Source: Chitinophaga sancti
GTDB taxonomy: Bacteria; Bacteroidota; Bacteroidia; Chitinophagales; Chitinophagaceae
NCBI RefSeq assembly: GCF_034087045.1
Contig: NZ_CP139247.1
Location: forward strand, 2,878,001 to 2,942,000
Direction of reading: 5' to 3'
Length of the DNA: 64,000 nucleotides
Position 1 is the stretch's first letter; each line of letters opens with the position of its first letter. Shown here one piece after another: positions 37,749 through 46,383 of the stretch. Below the pieces are notes generated by a model. The model saw only the letters and a list, made by a program, of their open reading frames with translations, did not search any database and was not told the DNA's origin. The position numbers were made by a program, and so were the translations under genes.

Positions 37749-38756
37749 ATGAAAAATATCATCACCTTCATCCTGCTTTGCCCGCTATTGTTTGTAATGG
37801 CTGATAAGGCAAATGCGCAATCTGATCCGCATTTCTCCCAGTACTATGTGTACCCCTCCTGGCTGAATCCCGCACTGACCGGTGCTTTTGACGGCGATTA
37901 CCGTGTGTCGGCTATCTATCGTACCCAGTGGGGAAACATCAGCAGTCCGTTTGCTACCTATGGTGTAGCCGCTGACATTACTACCAATAAGCAATTCAAT
38001 GTTGGCGTCAGTGTATTGAATCAATCCGCTGGTGATGGTGGATATAACTATACGACCGGTTATGCCAGTGCCTCTTATACTGGTGTAAAGCTGGGTGCTA
38101 ATCAAACACACAGATTGGTATTCGGTATACAGGCCGGTTTGATCCAACGCCGCTTTGATGCTTCCAAACTCACCTTTGGTGACCAGTGGAACCCAGTGAC
38201 TGGTTATAACCCGGGCACTCCAAGTGCAGAGGTCTTAGGCAGAACATCTGCTACCTCCTTCGATGCCGGTGCTGGTGTACTGTATTACGATGCAGAGCCA
38301 GGTAAGAAGTATAACATCTTCGGTGGTTTCGGGGTGAGTCATCTTACACGTCCTACCGATCAGTTTAGTGCCAGTGGTGATGCACGTTTCCCTATGCGCT
38401 TTACAGGTCATGCCGGTGTGAAAATAGCGGTCAATGAAACCTTTAGTATCACACCGAATTTATTATATCTCCATCAGGGTAATGCAGAAGAAAAGATGAT
38501 AGGCGCATACGGTCAGATGTATGTAACACCGACTGTTGATTTCCTGCTGGGCGTGAACTATCGTTTCAAAGATGCCATTGCTCCTCATGCAGGCTTTACC
38601 TATGGCGGCTTTACCCTTGGCGTTAGCTATGATATCAACAATTCCGATCTGGGCAAGATAGCCAGAGGCTCCAACAGCTTCGAACTCTCGCTGACCTGGA
38701 TAGGCAGAAAACTCTTTAAAACACCTGAAGTAGAATTTGTGTGCCCACGTCTCTAA
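37749..38756 (+). CDS. PorP/SprF family T9SS outer-membrane protein
   Basis: This 335-aa outer-membrane beta-barrel has a signal peptide (about 1-23, ending ADKANAQ) and the family opening SDPHFSQYYVYPSWLNPALTGAFDG. PorP/SprF proteins help secrete or anchor type B cargo; SprF is needed for SprB in Flavobacterium johnsoniae. It follows the type B surface protein gene by 17 bp and precedes an OmpA-family gene by 16 bp. It is therefore the likely partner of one of the two large proteins upstream. Confidence 0.93.
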   Translation: MKNIITFILLCPLLFVMADKANAQSDPHFSQYYVYPSWLNPALTGAFDGDYRVSAIYRTQWGNISSPFATYGVAADITTNKQFNVGVSVLNQSAGDGGYNYTTGYASASYTGVKLGANQTHRLVFGIQAGLIQRRFDASKLTFGDQWNPVTGYNPGTPSAEVLGRTSATSFDAGAGVLYYDAEPGKKYNIFGGFGVSHLTRPTDQFSASGDARFPMRFTGHAGVKIAVNETFSITPNLLYLHQGNAEEKMIGAYGQMYVTPTVDFLLGVNYRFKDAIAPHAGFTYGGFTLGVSYDINNSDLGKIARGSNSFELSLTWIGRKLFKTPEVEFVCPRL

Positions 38757-38772
38757 AATCTAATAAAGAACC

Positions 38773-40539
38773 ATGAAAAAGATCTTCTTCACAGCAGCAC
38801 TGTTAGGTGCAGTAATGGCAGGCAAAGCCCAGTTTGCTTACAATTACCTCAAGGCTGCTGACTATTATTTCAGGAACGCGGACTACAATTCTGCTGCACA
38901 GTATTATGAGAAATATCTGGCAGGCAACCGTTCCATCGTCAGCAATGCCGTTTATAAACCCTACAATACACAACAGGTAGCCAGCAAAAAGCAGGTATCT
39001 GTAAGCTCTGAACACCAGGCCATCTATAAGCTGGCAGAGAGCTATCGCTTACTGCATGATTATAGCAAAGCAGTGCCCTGGTATGCAGAGGCATTGGAGT
39101 TTGAAAAAACAGAATATCCATTAGCACCTTATTATTATGCCGTATCACTGCGTGCATTGAGCCGTTATGATCTGGCAGAAAAAGCATTCGCTTATTTCCT
39201 CGATACTTATCAGGCAGATGATAAATACCGTGATGATGCAAAGCGTGAACAACAGAACCTTCACTTCATCATTATACAACTTGCGCGCCCTGATCTTTCT
39301 CTATTTACTGTTGAGAAAGGAAATACCAACCTGAATCCTGAAGGTGCCAACTATGCCCCTGTATGGCTGGGCGATACCTTGTTGTTATTCACCTCTACCA
39401 GACCTGATAATGATGCTGCAAAGAATCATGTGTATACCAACAGGATATATGGCGCAAAGTTCAGTGGCGAAGTACCAGACAGCATTTCCAAACTGGCATT
39501 GGCACAACCCAAAAGTGAAGAACAGGGCGTGATCACTGTTACCCCGGATGGCAATACTATGTTCCTGACCCGCTGGGTAAAAAATAAGAAAGCAGCGATC
39601 TATAGCAGTCATAAAAATGGTGATACCTGGGCAGAACCTGTATTGCTGGATTCAATCGTAAATGCCACAGGTTTTAGTGCACAACAACCATTTGTCACTG
39701 CCGATGGCAAGCGCTTATTATATGCCAGTGACAGGCCAGGTGGTGAAGGAGGATTGGATATATGGGAAGCGCAACTGAATGGAGACGGTACTCCTTTCTT
39801 TACAAAAAATTTAGGCCCTGTGGTGAATACCGCTTCCAATGAACAGGCTCCTTATTACCATAGCCCTTCCGGCTTATTGGTCTTCTCTACAGATGGGAGA
39901 ATAGGTATGGGTGGATATGATTTCTTCTATACAAAAGATAGCGCAGGTGGTTATACAACACCGGTGAATTTCGGTTATCCTGTAAACTCTGTGAAAGATG
40001 ATATCTACTTTACCAGCAAGGGTAGTAAAGATAATATCCTGGAGTCAGTATGGTTGTCATCCGATCGTTCTGCCAGCTGTTGCTTAGAGTTGTTTACGTT
40101 GAAAAAGAGCGTACCGCCACCACCACCTCCGCCGCCACCAGTAACCGAAACACCTGTAGCTGTAGCGCCTCCGCCAGCTGAGGTACCTGTTGTACTGGAC
40201 AATGTATACTACGATTTCAATCAATCATATCTGCAACCGGCTTCTTTCCCTTCATTGGATAAACTGGTTGCCATGCTGCAGGCACATCCTGAAGTGAAGA
40301 TAGAACTGAGTGCACACACAGATAGCAAAGGTTCCAATGAACTGAACCGGAAACTGTCTGAAGCACGTGCAAAGAGTTGTGTGGATTACCTCGTGAGCAA
40401 AGGTGTGTCAGCAGAACGTCTTACCTGGAAGGGATATGCGGCTACCATGCCGATAGCGCCTAATACCAATACGGATGGATCAGATAATCCTGAAGGAAGG
40501 GCCAGGAACAGAAGGACGGAATTCAAAGTGATTAAATAG
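38773..40539 (+). CDS. PorE-like OmpA-family protein (TPR, beta-propeller, poly-Pro, OmpA)
   Basis: This 588-aa protein has a signal peptide ending near residue 19 (GKAQ), TPR-like helices (about 20-165), a PD40-like propeller (about 180-440, with LLFTSTRPD and LLYASDRPGGEGG) and a poly-proline stretch of nine residues near 452. An OmpA domain (about 475-588) contains TDSKGSNELN and a final RARNRRTEF. This is the same arrangement as the protein at 691-3024 but with a much shorter linker. It lies between two PorP/SprF genes, so it probably anchors their complex to peptidoglycan. Confidence 0.9.
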   Translation: MKKIFFTAALLGAVMAGKAQFAYNYLKAADYYFRNADYNSAAQYYEKYLAGNRSIVSNAVYKPYNTQQVASKKQVSVSSEHQAIYKLAESYRLLHDYSKAVPWYAEALEFEKTEYPLAPYYYAVSLRALSRYDLAEKAFAYFLDTYQADDKYRDDAKREQQNLHFIIIQLARPDLSLFTVEKGNTNLNPEGANYAPVWLGDTLLLFTSTRPDNDAAKNHVYTNRIYGAKFSGEVPDSISKLALAQPKSEEQGVITVTPDGNTMFLTRWVKNKKAAIYSSHKNGDTWAEPVLLDSIVNATGFSAQQPFVTADGKRLLYASDRPGGEGGLDIWEAQLNGDGTPFFTKNLGPVVNTASNEQAPYYHSPSGLLVFSTDGRIGMGGYDFFYTKDSAGGYTTPVNFGYPVNSVKDDIYFTSKGSKDNILESVWLSSDRSASCCLELFTLKKSVPPPPPPPPPVTETPVAVAPPPAEVPVVLDNVYYDFNQSYLQPASFPSLDKLVAMLQAHPEVKIELSAHTDSKGSNELNRKLSEARAKSCVDYLVSKGVSAERLTWKGYAATMPIAPNTNTDGSDNPEGRARNRRTEFKVIK

Positions 40540-40545
40540 TAAACT

Positions 40546-41571
40546 ATGAAAAGATTACCCCTGCTGTTGTTGCTGCTGGCCTGGTCCGCCAGCAGCTACG
40601 CACAGCAACAACCGCACTACACCCAGTACATTCTCAACACGTTTATCATCAACCCTGCTGTAGCAGGAATTGAGAACTACTGGGATGTAAAGGCGAGCCA
40701 TCGCCATCAGTGGGCAGGATTGAACGGTGCCCCGGTTACTTCTTATCTCACTGTGCATGGACCATTACGTAAGAGTGATTATGCTGAAGCGGGTATCACA
40801 GGTTTGACGCCTCCCGGAGAGAATCCAAGAGGCAGAGCTTACTGGCAACAGTATACTACACCGCCTGCGCATGCAGGTGTAGGGATGACGATCCTGAATG
40901 ATAAAACAGGTCCGCTGAACCGGTTTTCCATCACAGGTACCTATGCACATCATATTCCTATTTCGCCACGTACCAGTGTGAGTGCAGGAGTTTCAGTGGG
41001 AGTGCAACAGGTGTCGCTCGATGCTTCGAAGCTGGATTTTGAGCAGGCGGGAGATCCGGTGGTGGCAGCAAGCATACAGTTGAACAAGTGGCGGCCGGAA
41101 GTGAATGCAGGGTTGATGCTCTACAGCAGCAGCTATTATATCAGTGCAGCGGTACAGAACATCATTCCGCAGGAGATCGCGTATGACAATGGAAAAGTAG
41201 TGGGTGATTCTTTGTACAGAGGTAAGCTGGTGCCACATTTATTTTTCTCAGGAGGGTATCGTGCTTTTATCAATGATGATATCAGTGTATTGCCTTCCGT
41301 GATGGTGAGGATGATTACGGCTGCACCTGTCAGCTTTGACCTGAATACGAAGTTTCAGTATCGCGACAGGATGTGGTTAGGAGCTTCTTACCGCATCTCT
41401 GATGGATTTGCAGCCATGTTTGGTGTGAATATCAATTCGACAATCAATATCGGGTACTCCTATGATTATACCACCTCATCATTGAATACGGTGAGTAAAG
41501 GATCGCATGAGATATTGATTGGTTTCTTAATAGGGAACAGGTTTGGTGATCTGTGTCCGCGTAATTTCTAA
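40546..41571 (+). CDS. PorP/SprF family T9SS outer-membrane protein (second copy)
   Basis: This 341-aa beta-barrel has a signal peptide (about 1-19, SSYAQQ) and the family opening QPHYTQYILNTFIINPAVAGIENY. The C terminus has the GSHEILIGFLIG motif also seen in the protein at the window's left edge, to which it is more similar than to the copy at 37749-38756. It starts 6 bp after the OmpA-family gene and ends the run. Two PorP/SprF genes for two type B cargo proteins suggest dedicated pairing, which is an inference. Confidence 0.93.
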   Translation: MKRLPLLLLLLAWSASSYAQQQPHYTQYILNTFIINPAVAGIENYWDVKASHRHQWAGLNGAPVTSYLTVHGPLRKSDYAEAGITGLTPPGENPRGRAYWQQYTTPPAHAGVGMTILNDKTGPLNRFSITGTYAHHIPISPRTSVSAGVSVGVQQVSLDASKLDFEQAGDPVVAASIQLNKWRPEVNAGLMLYSSSYYISAAVQNIIPQEIAYDNGKVVGDSLYRGKLVPHLFFSGGYRAFINDDISVLPSVMVRMITAAPVSFDLNTKFQYRDRMWLGASYRISDGFAAMFGVNINSTINIGYSYDYTTSSLNTVSKGSHEILIGFLIGNRFGDLCPRNF

Positions 41572-41614
41572 TTCATTTCATTTCGGGCGGCCGGCAGGCA
41601 CAGCCCACTAACCC

Positions 41615-41633
41615 ACGTTCGCGAAGCGAACGT
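41615..41633. repeat. Perfect 8-bp hairpin with GAA loop
   Basis: ACGTTCGC (41615-41622) pairs with GCGAACGT (41626-41633) around GAA. It lies 44 bp after the PorP/SprF stop and 69 bp before the collagen-like lipoprotein gene. No T run follows, so it is not a typical intrinsic terminator. Confidence 0.5.
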
Positions 41634-41701
41634 CAATATATCAGATGGAGATAAAATAATTAAAATCAATTCTATCAAAACAAACAATCAAAATTTAATT
41701 T

Positions 41702-42235
41702 ATGAAAAAGGTTTTCGGTTATTTATTCGTGGCATGTATGTTCTCCCTTACCCTTGGAATGACTTCTTGTAAAAAAGGTGATGCGGGTCCTGCAGGTCCA
41801 CAGGGTGAAAAAGGTGACACAGGTGTGGCTGGAAATGCAGGTATCATTTACTCTGACTGGGAGGATGCAACATTCACTTTGGGATCTGACGATGCCACTT
41901 ACTTTGTAGATGTAGATGCTCCAAAAATCACAGCAGACATACTGAATAGTGGTGATGTAAAAGTATATACTCAATACTATACAAGCAGCGGCCAGCTGGT
42001 GGTAATGCCATTGCCTTACTTCGATGGCAGCTATATTATCAACGTATCAATCTTTACAGGTGGCTTTGAAATCTACAGCAATTCTGATTTTAGCACTTAT
42101 ACCGACGATAATGGAAACAAGGCTTTCCAATACAGATATGTGATCATTCCAGGTGGCGAAGCAGCTGCACGTAAAGCAGGCATCGACTGGAACAATTACG
42201 AACAGGTAAAAGCTTACCTGCATCTGAAGAACTAG
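41702..42235 (+). CDS. Small lipoprotein with collagen-like Gly-X-Y repeats
   Basis: This 177-aa lipoprotein has a lipobox ending at Cys23 (LGMTSC), followed at once by seven Gly-X-Y triplets (residues 26-46: GDA, GPA, GPQ, GEK, GDT, GVA, GNA). A beta-rich C-terminal domain of about 125 residues contains YFVDVDAPKIT and YVIIPGGEAAARK. Short collagen-like stretches can trimerise, so the protein may form a membrane-tethered trimer with C-terminal globular heads. The C-terminal domain is not one I recognise. A terminator follows the gene. Confidence 0.75.
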   Translation: MKKVFGYLFVACMFSLTLGMTSCKKGDAGPAGPQGEKGDTGVAGNAGIIYSDWEDATFTLGSDDATYFVDVDAPKITADILNSGDVKVYTQYYTSSGQLVVMPLPYFDGSYIINVSIFTGGFEIYSNSDFSTYTDDNGNKAFQYRYVIIPGGEAAARKAGIDWNNYEQVKAYLHLKN

Positions 42236-42274
42236 TTTACTAATGACCATCTCCATCAAAACCACAAGTAACAG

Positions 42275-42304
42275 GGCTGCTTTATCGAGAGCGGCCAATT
42301 TTTT
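42275..42304 (+). terminator. Terminator after the collagen-like lipoprotein gene
   Basis: GGCTGCT (42275-42281) pairs with AGCGGCC (42290-42296) with one G-T wobble, followed by AATTTTTT. It lies 40 bp past the stop codon and 20 bp before the next start. Confidence 0.6.
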
Positions 42305-42324
42305 CAACATCTAATAATCATACC

Positions 42325-42912
42325 ATGAAAAGATATAGTGAATTGACAGATGAAGAATTAATAAAACTCTACAGATCGGGAGACGATAGTGCTTTCTCGG
42401 TACTGGTGTACAGACACAAAAACAGGATCTTTACAACCATCATGCTGTTGGTAAAGGACCGGCACCTGGCGGAAGATATTTTCCAGGATGTATTTATCAA
42501 AATCATTAATGCACTCAAAGAAGGACATTATCTGGACAATAGTCGTTTCATAGCCTGGGCAGTGAGAATCGCCCACAACTGCTGTATCAGCCATTTCCGG
42601 AAGAAGAATGCACGGCCTGCCTTTGCACTCATCTACAACGATGACATTACCAGTGGCGATAGCCGTATAGACATCAGCCAGGAGCAACGCATTATTATCA
42701 AAGAAACCAATACCGCCGTACAGGCATTAATGGATCGCCTGCCAGAAACACAGCGGGAAGCACTGATACTGCGATACTATGCAGATCTGAGTTTTAAAGA
42801 GATTGCGCAAACCGTCAACGTGGGGATCAACACCGCCCTGGGCAGGGTTCGGTATGCCATCATCAACATGCGAAAACTGATGGAGCGCGAGGCACTGGAA
42901 GCCGTTTTATAA
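42325..42912 (+). CDS. ECF sigma factor without adjacent FecR
   Basis: This 195-aa sigma-70 family protein has region 2 (about 15-90, RHLAEDIFQDVFIKIIN) and region 4 (about 125-185, LPETQREALILRYYADLSFKEIA). No FecR or zinc-finger anti-sigma gene lies beside it. Its C terminus (MRKLMEREALEAVL) lacks the hydrophobic tail seen on the three FecR-linked sigmas of this window. It converges on a histidine kinase gene, with only 6 bp between the two stop codons. Its regulon cannot be read from context. Confidence 0.88.
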   Translation: MKRYSELTDEELIKLYRSGDDSAFSVLVYRHKNRIFTTIMLLVKDRHLAEDIFQDVFIKIINALKEGHYLDNSRFIAWAVRIAHNCCISHFRKKNARPAFALIYNDDITSGDSRIDISQEQRIIIKETNTAVQALMDRLPETQREALILRYYADLSFKEIAQTVNVGINTALGRVRYAIINMRKLMEREALEAVL

Positions 42913-42918
42913 CCAACA

Positions 42919-45036
42919 CTATACGTTCAGACGCGCACCTTTGACAGCAGGTTGCTTACTGGGCTCGCAGGGGAGCTCTACATAAAAGGTTGTTTCCTTA
43001 CCTGGTACACTCTCAAACCACAGATGGCCATTGTGCATTTCTGCAATTTTTCTGGAGATGGATAACCCCAGTCCAAAGGACTGCTCACCGGCTGTACCCG
43101 GTCTTCCCGCAGAAGTGTGCATCTCAAAGATCTTGTCCTTTAATTCCGGCGGAATACCAATGCCTTTATCCTTGATCATAATGGTAAAGGTATTGTCTGT
43201 CCGGGTAGCACTGATATTGATCACGGATCTTTCATTACTGAACTTGATGGCATTGTCGATCAGGTTGGAGAAGAGCTGCCAGATCTTATCCCTGTCAAGA
43301 TAGGCCATGCCTGCGGGCATGCGGCCTACCCTGATGCGTTGTCTTTTCTGCTGTGCTTTGAACTGTAGCAGATCGATACATTCCATCAGAACGAGGGGGA
43401 GATCTGTCAGTTCTGATCTCAGACCAGCCAGTTGTCCTTTGTTTTTATTTTCGAGTAGTTGATTAATGATTTCAAATGCCTGGTTGCCTGCGTTGGCGAT
43501 CATCTGGTACATGGCTTTGCGCTGAGCTACATCGAACTCTTCGCCATCTAATAGCAGGCCGGCGATAGCACCGATATTGCCCACAGGGTTTTTCAGGTCA
43601 TGAATAATGACTTTGAGCAGCGCGGCATTTTCCTGATCCCTGCTTTCCAGGGTACGCAGGGCAGTGGTAAGCCTGGCATTCTGAATACCCACCAGTTGCA
43701 GATTCTGCTTGGATCGAAGCCACATTTTCCAGATCAGGAAGGCGATGACAATCACTGATGCGAGGAAGAGGCTGGTGATGACTAAAAGGATGGTCTTGAG
43801 CCGGTCGTCATTTTTGAGTGAAATGATTTCCTGCTGACGGGCTACGTTATCAAATTCCCTGCTAATGTCTGCTTCGTGAATTTTCCGGTTGCGGTTGTCC
43901 AGCGAGTCTTTGATGTAGGTATATTCTTTTAGGAAAGCGTATGCCTTATCAGGTTGATTAGTTTTTGCAAACCAGGTTTCTTCTGCTTTGAGCCACCTGA
44001 GGCGCAGTTCTCTGTCCGGAAGTGCGATAGTATCCATTGCCGATTTTATCTTACTCAACATCTTATATGCCTCCGGCATCCGGTTGGTATTGATGTAGAG
44101 ATTCGCGAGACGGAGCTGTGTGTAATAGGCGTCGTCATTGGCATAACCAGGCTGATTGTTGATACAGATGCTTTCAAGAAGCAGGGGCTCAACACTGGCG
44201 GTGTCTCCCTTTTTTAGGTACATGAACGACTGGTTGCCGTATATAATACCTTTTGCCATCGCGATATAGCGCTTCTCATTGGCGGCAATACTGAACCTGC
44301 CTTCGTTTTCACTGATATAGCTGAGGGCTTTCTGGAAATAAAGACTGGCGCTGTCATAATTGCCGGCACGGTCAAAGGAAAGCGCAGTATTGTCGATATT
44401 CTCCTGGATAAAGGAAAAGGCCGGGAAATCCTGCTCACCACAAATGAGGCGAAGGTGTGTGGCAGTTTTGAAATACTTAGCAGCTTCTGAGTATTTCTCC
44501 TGCCTGTAGCAGATCATGCCTAGCTGATTGTAATAGTCAGCAAGGAAAGCAGTATCATGAGTGGTTTCACCTATTTGCTTTGCCTTGTAATAGTATTCGA
44601 AAGCTTCAGTCAGCCGTTTTTGTGCTACCAGCACATCCCCTTTATTCAAAAGTGCGTTCACATACGACTTCGTATACCTTTTATCGTCCTTGAGATCTTT
44701 CATTACGTACAGCATGCTGTCGCAATAGATCAGGCTTTTTGAGTAGTCTTTGTCGTAATAGTAGTTTCTTTTGAACAGGTATTTACGGTATAGATCGCCC
44801 GGACCCGCATGTTGAAAACGGGCGTATACAGAATCCAGGTAGCGCAATTCTTTTTCCCTGTCCGGATCTGTACCCAGACTGTCAGCCTGGCGGATGACAG
44901 CTTCGAAAAATTTAGGGTGATCAACATTGTTCTGTTGACCGGGGTTACAGGCAATACACGCTAAAAGCATGTACACAAACAACACATACCAGAACACTCG
45001 CCAAAGGGATAATTCTTTTATACTAATAATAAACAT
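42919..45036 (-). CDS. TPR-containing sensor histidine kinase
   Basis: This 705-aa membrane sensor has an N-terminal hydrophobic export or lipoprotein-like segment (ending LLACIAC), TPR repeats over about 60-380, and one transmembrane segment (about 414-434). A HisKA domain has phospho-acceptor His479 (IIHDLKNP), and an HATPase domain has the N-box LFSNLIDNAIKF, the G1 box DKGIGIP and the G2 box GLGLSISRKIAEMH. The kinase core looks intact. No receiver domain is fused and no response regulator gene is adjacent, so its partner is elsewhere. The periplasmic TPR sensor suggests detection of a protein or envelope state. Confidence 0.9.
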   Translation of the reverse strand: MFIISIKELSLWRVFWYVLFVYMLLACIACNPGQQNNVDHPKFFEAVIRQADSLGTDPDREKELRYLDSVYARFQHAGPGDLYRKYLFKRNYYYDKDYSKSLIYCDSMLYVMKDLKDDKRYTKSYVNALLNKGDVLVAQKRLTEAFEYYYKAKQIGETTHDTAFLADYYNQLGMICYRQEKYSEAAKYFKTATHLRLICGEQDFPAFSFIQENIDNTALSFDRAGNYDSASLYFQKALSYISENEGRFSIAANEKRYIAMAKGIIYGNQSFMYLKKGDTASVEPLLLESICINNQPGYANDDAYYTQLRLANLYINTNRMPEAYKMLSKIKSAMDTIALPDRELRLRWLKAEETWFAKTNQPDKAYAFLKEYTYIKDSLDNRNRKIHEADISREFDNVARQQEIISLKNDDRLKTILLVITSLFLASVIVIAFLIWKMWLRSKQNLQLVGIQNARLTTALRTLESRDQENAALLKVIIHDLKNPVGNIGAIAGLLLDGEEFDVAQRKAMYQMIANAGNQAFEIINQLLENKNKGQLAGLRSELTDLPLVLMECIDLLQFKAQQKRQRIRVGRMPAGMAYLDRDKIWQLFSNLIDNAIKFSNERSVINISATRTDNTFTIMIKDKGIGIPPELKDKIFEMHTSAGRPGTAGEQSFGLGLSISRKIAEMHNGHLWFESVPGKETTFYVELPCEPSKQPAVKGARLNV

Positions 45037-45300
45037 TACATCTTATAACGTTAATAATAGCTAAACTATTTTTTAGCAAAACATTTTGTAACAGGTACTG
45101 GTTATTGCCCACCATAGTGTAAGGTAAAGCGTTTTTTGCAGGATGTGTAACAGGGGGTGAAAAATTACATGTAAGTGGTATAGCGATATAAGAATACTTT
45201 TTCAAGTAATGGATATTTTAAATGCAATTAGATTTCAGATGATTATTGGTATTGGGGGAAGAAAAACTGAGGACCACTTTCGTGATCCTCAGCCATCAAT
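45037..45300. other. Gap between OmpA-lipoprotein and kinase genes
   Basis: This 264-bp AT-rich stretch separates two minus-strand genes. It holds the minus-strand terminator described separately and, presumably, the kinase promoter; no clear promoter match was found. Confidence 0.4.
45257..45292 (-). terminator. Terminator of the OmpA-family lipoprotein gene
   Basis: Read on the minus strand, CTGAGGATCA (45292-45283) pairs with TGGTCCTCAG (45276-45267), with one mismatch. TTTTTCTTCC follows. It starts 9 bp after the stop codon. Confidence 0.8.
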
Positions 45301-46158
45301 TTATTGCTTCTTTTCTAACAACTTGAAGAACTGATCCAGTTGCGGCAGGATCACAATCCTTGTTCTACGGTTGGCAGCTCGTCCTTCCGGTGTGTCATTG
45401 CTGGCTACCGGAACGTATTCGCTACGACCGGCAGCAGTGATACGTGCTGGATTGATTGCATAATCGTTTTGTAAAACACGGGTTACAGCAGTCGCTCTCT
45501 TCACACTCAGATCCCAGTTGTCCAGCAGTACGCCTTTCTTGTACGGGTTGGTATCGGTATGACCTTCTACGAGGAACTCGATATTAGGCTGATTATTCAG
45601 CACTTTGGCCACTTTACCCAATACTTCTTTTGCACGCGCAGTGATGTCATAGCTACCACTTTCAAACAACAGTTTGTCAGAGATGTCTATGTAAACCACA
45701 CCCTTATCAACTTTAATGTTGATGTCCTGGTCATTCAGATCGCCGATAGCTCCTTTCAGGTTCATGACCAATGCCATGTTGAGGGAGTCCTTCCTGGCAA
45801 TCGCTGACTGCAGGTCCTGGATGTAGGCATCCTTTGCGCCAATATTATCTAATGATTTCTTGATGCTTTCAGCCTGTGAATTACTGATCACAGACAGGTT
45901 TTTTAGCTGATCAAGCAGCTCGTTGTTGTTCTTTTTCAGCCCTTCTGTACGTTCGTCTGTGATATTTCTGCGATGTTCAAAAGCAGCAGTGGAATCACGA
46001 AGACTACGCTGGCAATCCTGTAATTGCCCCTGCAGTGCAGCATATTTCTCATTCAGAGAAACATAGCGGGCCTCCGAAGCCTTGTACTTCTTTGTACCTA
46101 CACAGGAAAACAATAATACAGGCAACGATGCTGCCAACAATATGATCCTTAGTTTCAT
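45301..46158 (-). CDS. OmpA-family lipoprotein with coiled coil
   Basis: This 285-aa protein has a lipobox (LLFSC, Cys19), a predicted coiled-coil stretch (about 30-135, heptad-like Leu/Lys/Asp/Asn), and a C-terminal OmpA/MotB-type peptidoglycan-binding domain (about 165-280, with FLVEGHTDTNPYKKG and GRAANRRTRIVI). It probably links the outer membrane to the cell wall. It is transcribed away from the GH29 gene, has its own terminator and is not obviously tied to T9SS. Confidence 0.9.
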   Translation of the reverse strand: MKLRIILLAASLPVLLFSCVGTKKYKASEARYVSLNEKYAALQGQLQDCQRSLRDSTAAFEHRRNITDERTEGLKKNNNELLDQLKNLSVISNSQAESIKKSLDNIGAKDAYIQDLQSAIARKDSLNMALVMNLKGAIGDLNDQDINIKVDKGVVYIDISDKLLFESGSYDITARAKEVLGKVAKVLNNQPNIEFLVEGHTDTNPYKKGVLLDNWDLSVKRATAVTRVLQNDYAINPARITAAGRSEYVPVASNDTPEGRAANRRTRIVILPQLDQFFKLLEKKQ

Positions 46159-46238
46159 ATAAATTTTATTTTAATTAAATAACTCTCAAGTTTGGTACCT
46201 GCACACTGGTAATATTCCAAAACCTTGCCACAATCTTT

Positions 46239-46269
46239 TTTGGCGGGGTGAACTATACCTGTAAATTTG
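46239..46269 (+). promoter_or_regulatory. Bacteroidota-type housekeeping promoter for the GH29 gene
   Basis: TTTG at 46239-46242 and TAAATTTG at 46262-46269 are separated by 19 nt. This matches the TTTG-N19/21-TAnnTTTG consensus of the Bacteroidota primary sigma factor. Transcription would start about 7 nt downstream and leave a leader of roughly 108 nt before the ATG at 46384. Confidence 0.65.
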
Positions 46270-46383
46270 TTAAAATGATGAGATTGATGGCAATTTCACC
46301 AATCATGGTATTAGTTTATCAGGGTAGGTACAGTGCGCCATGCTTATATTATATTGGTCTTCTTAACCACGTATAGGTCTCAT

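Noticed and set aside
41615-41633. Hairpin as an intrinsic terminator
   Set aside because: No T run follows on either strand close to the stem.
46333-46383. Upstream GTG start for the GH29 gene
   Set aside because: It would place 17 residues before a standard signal peptide; the ATG at 46384 fits better.
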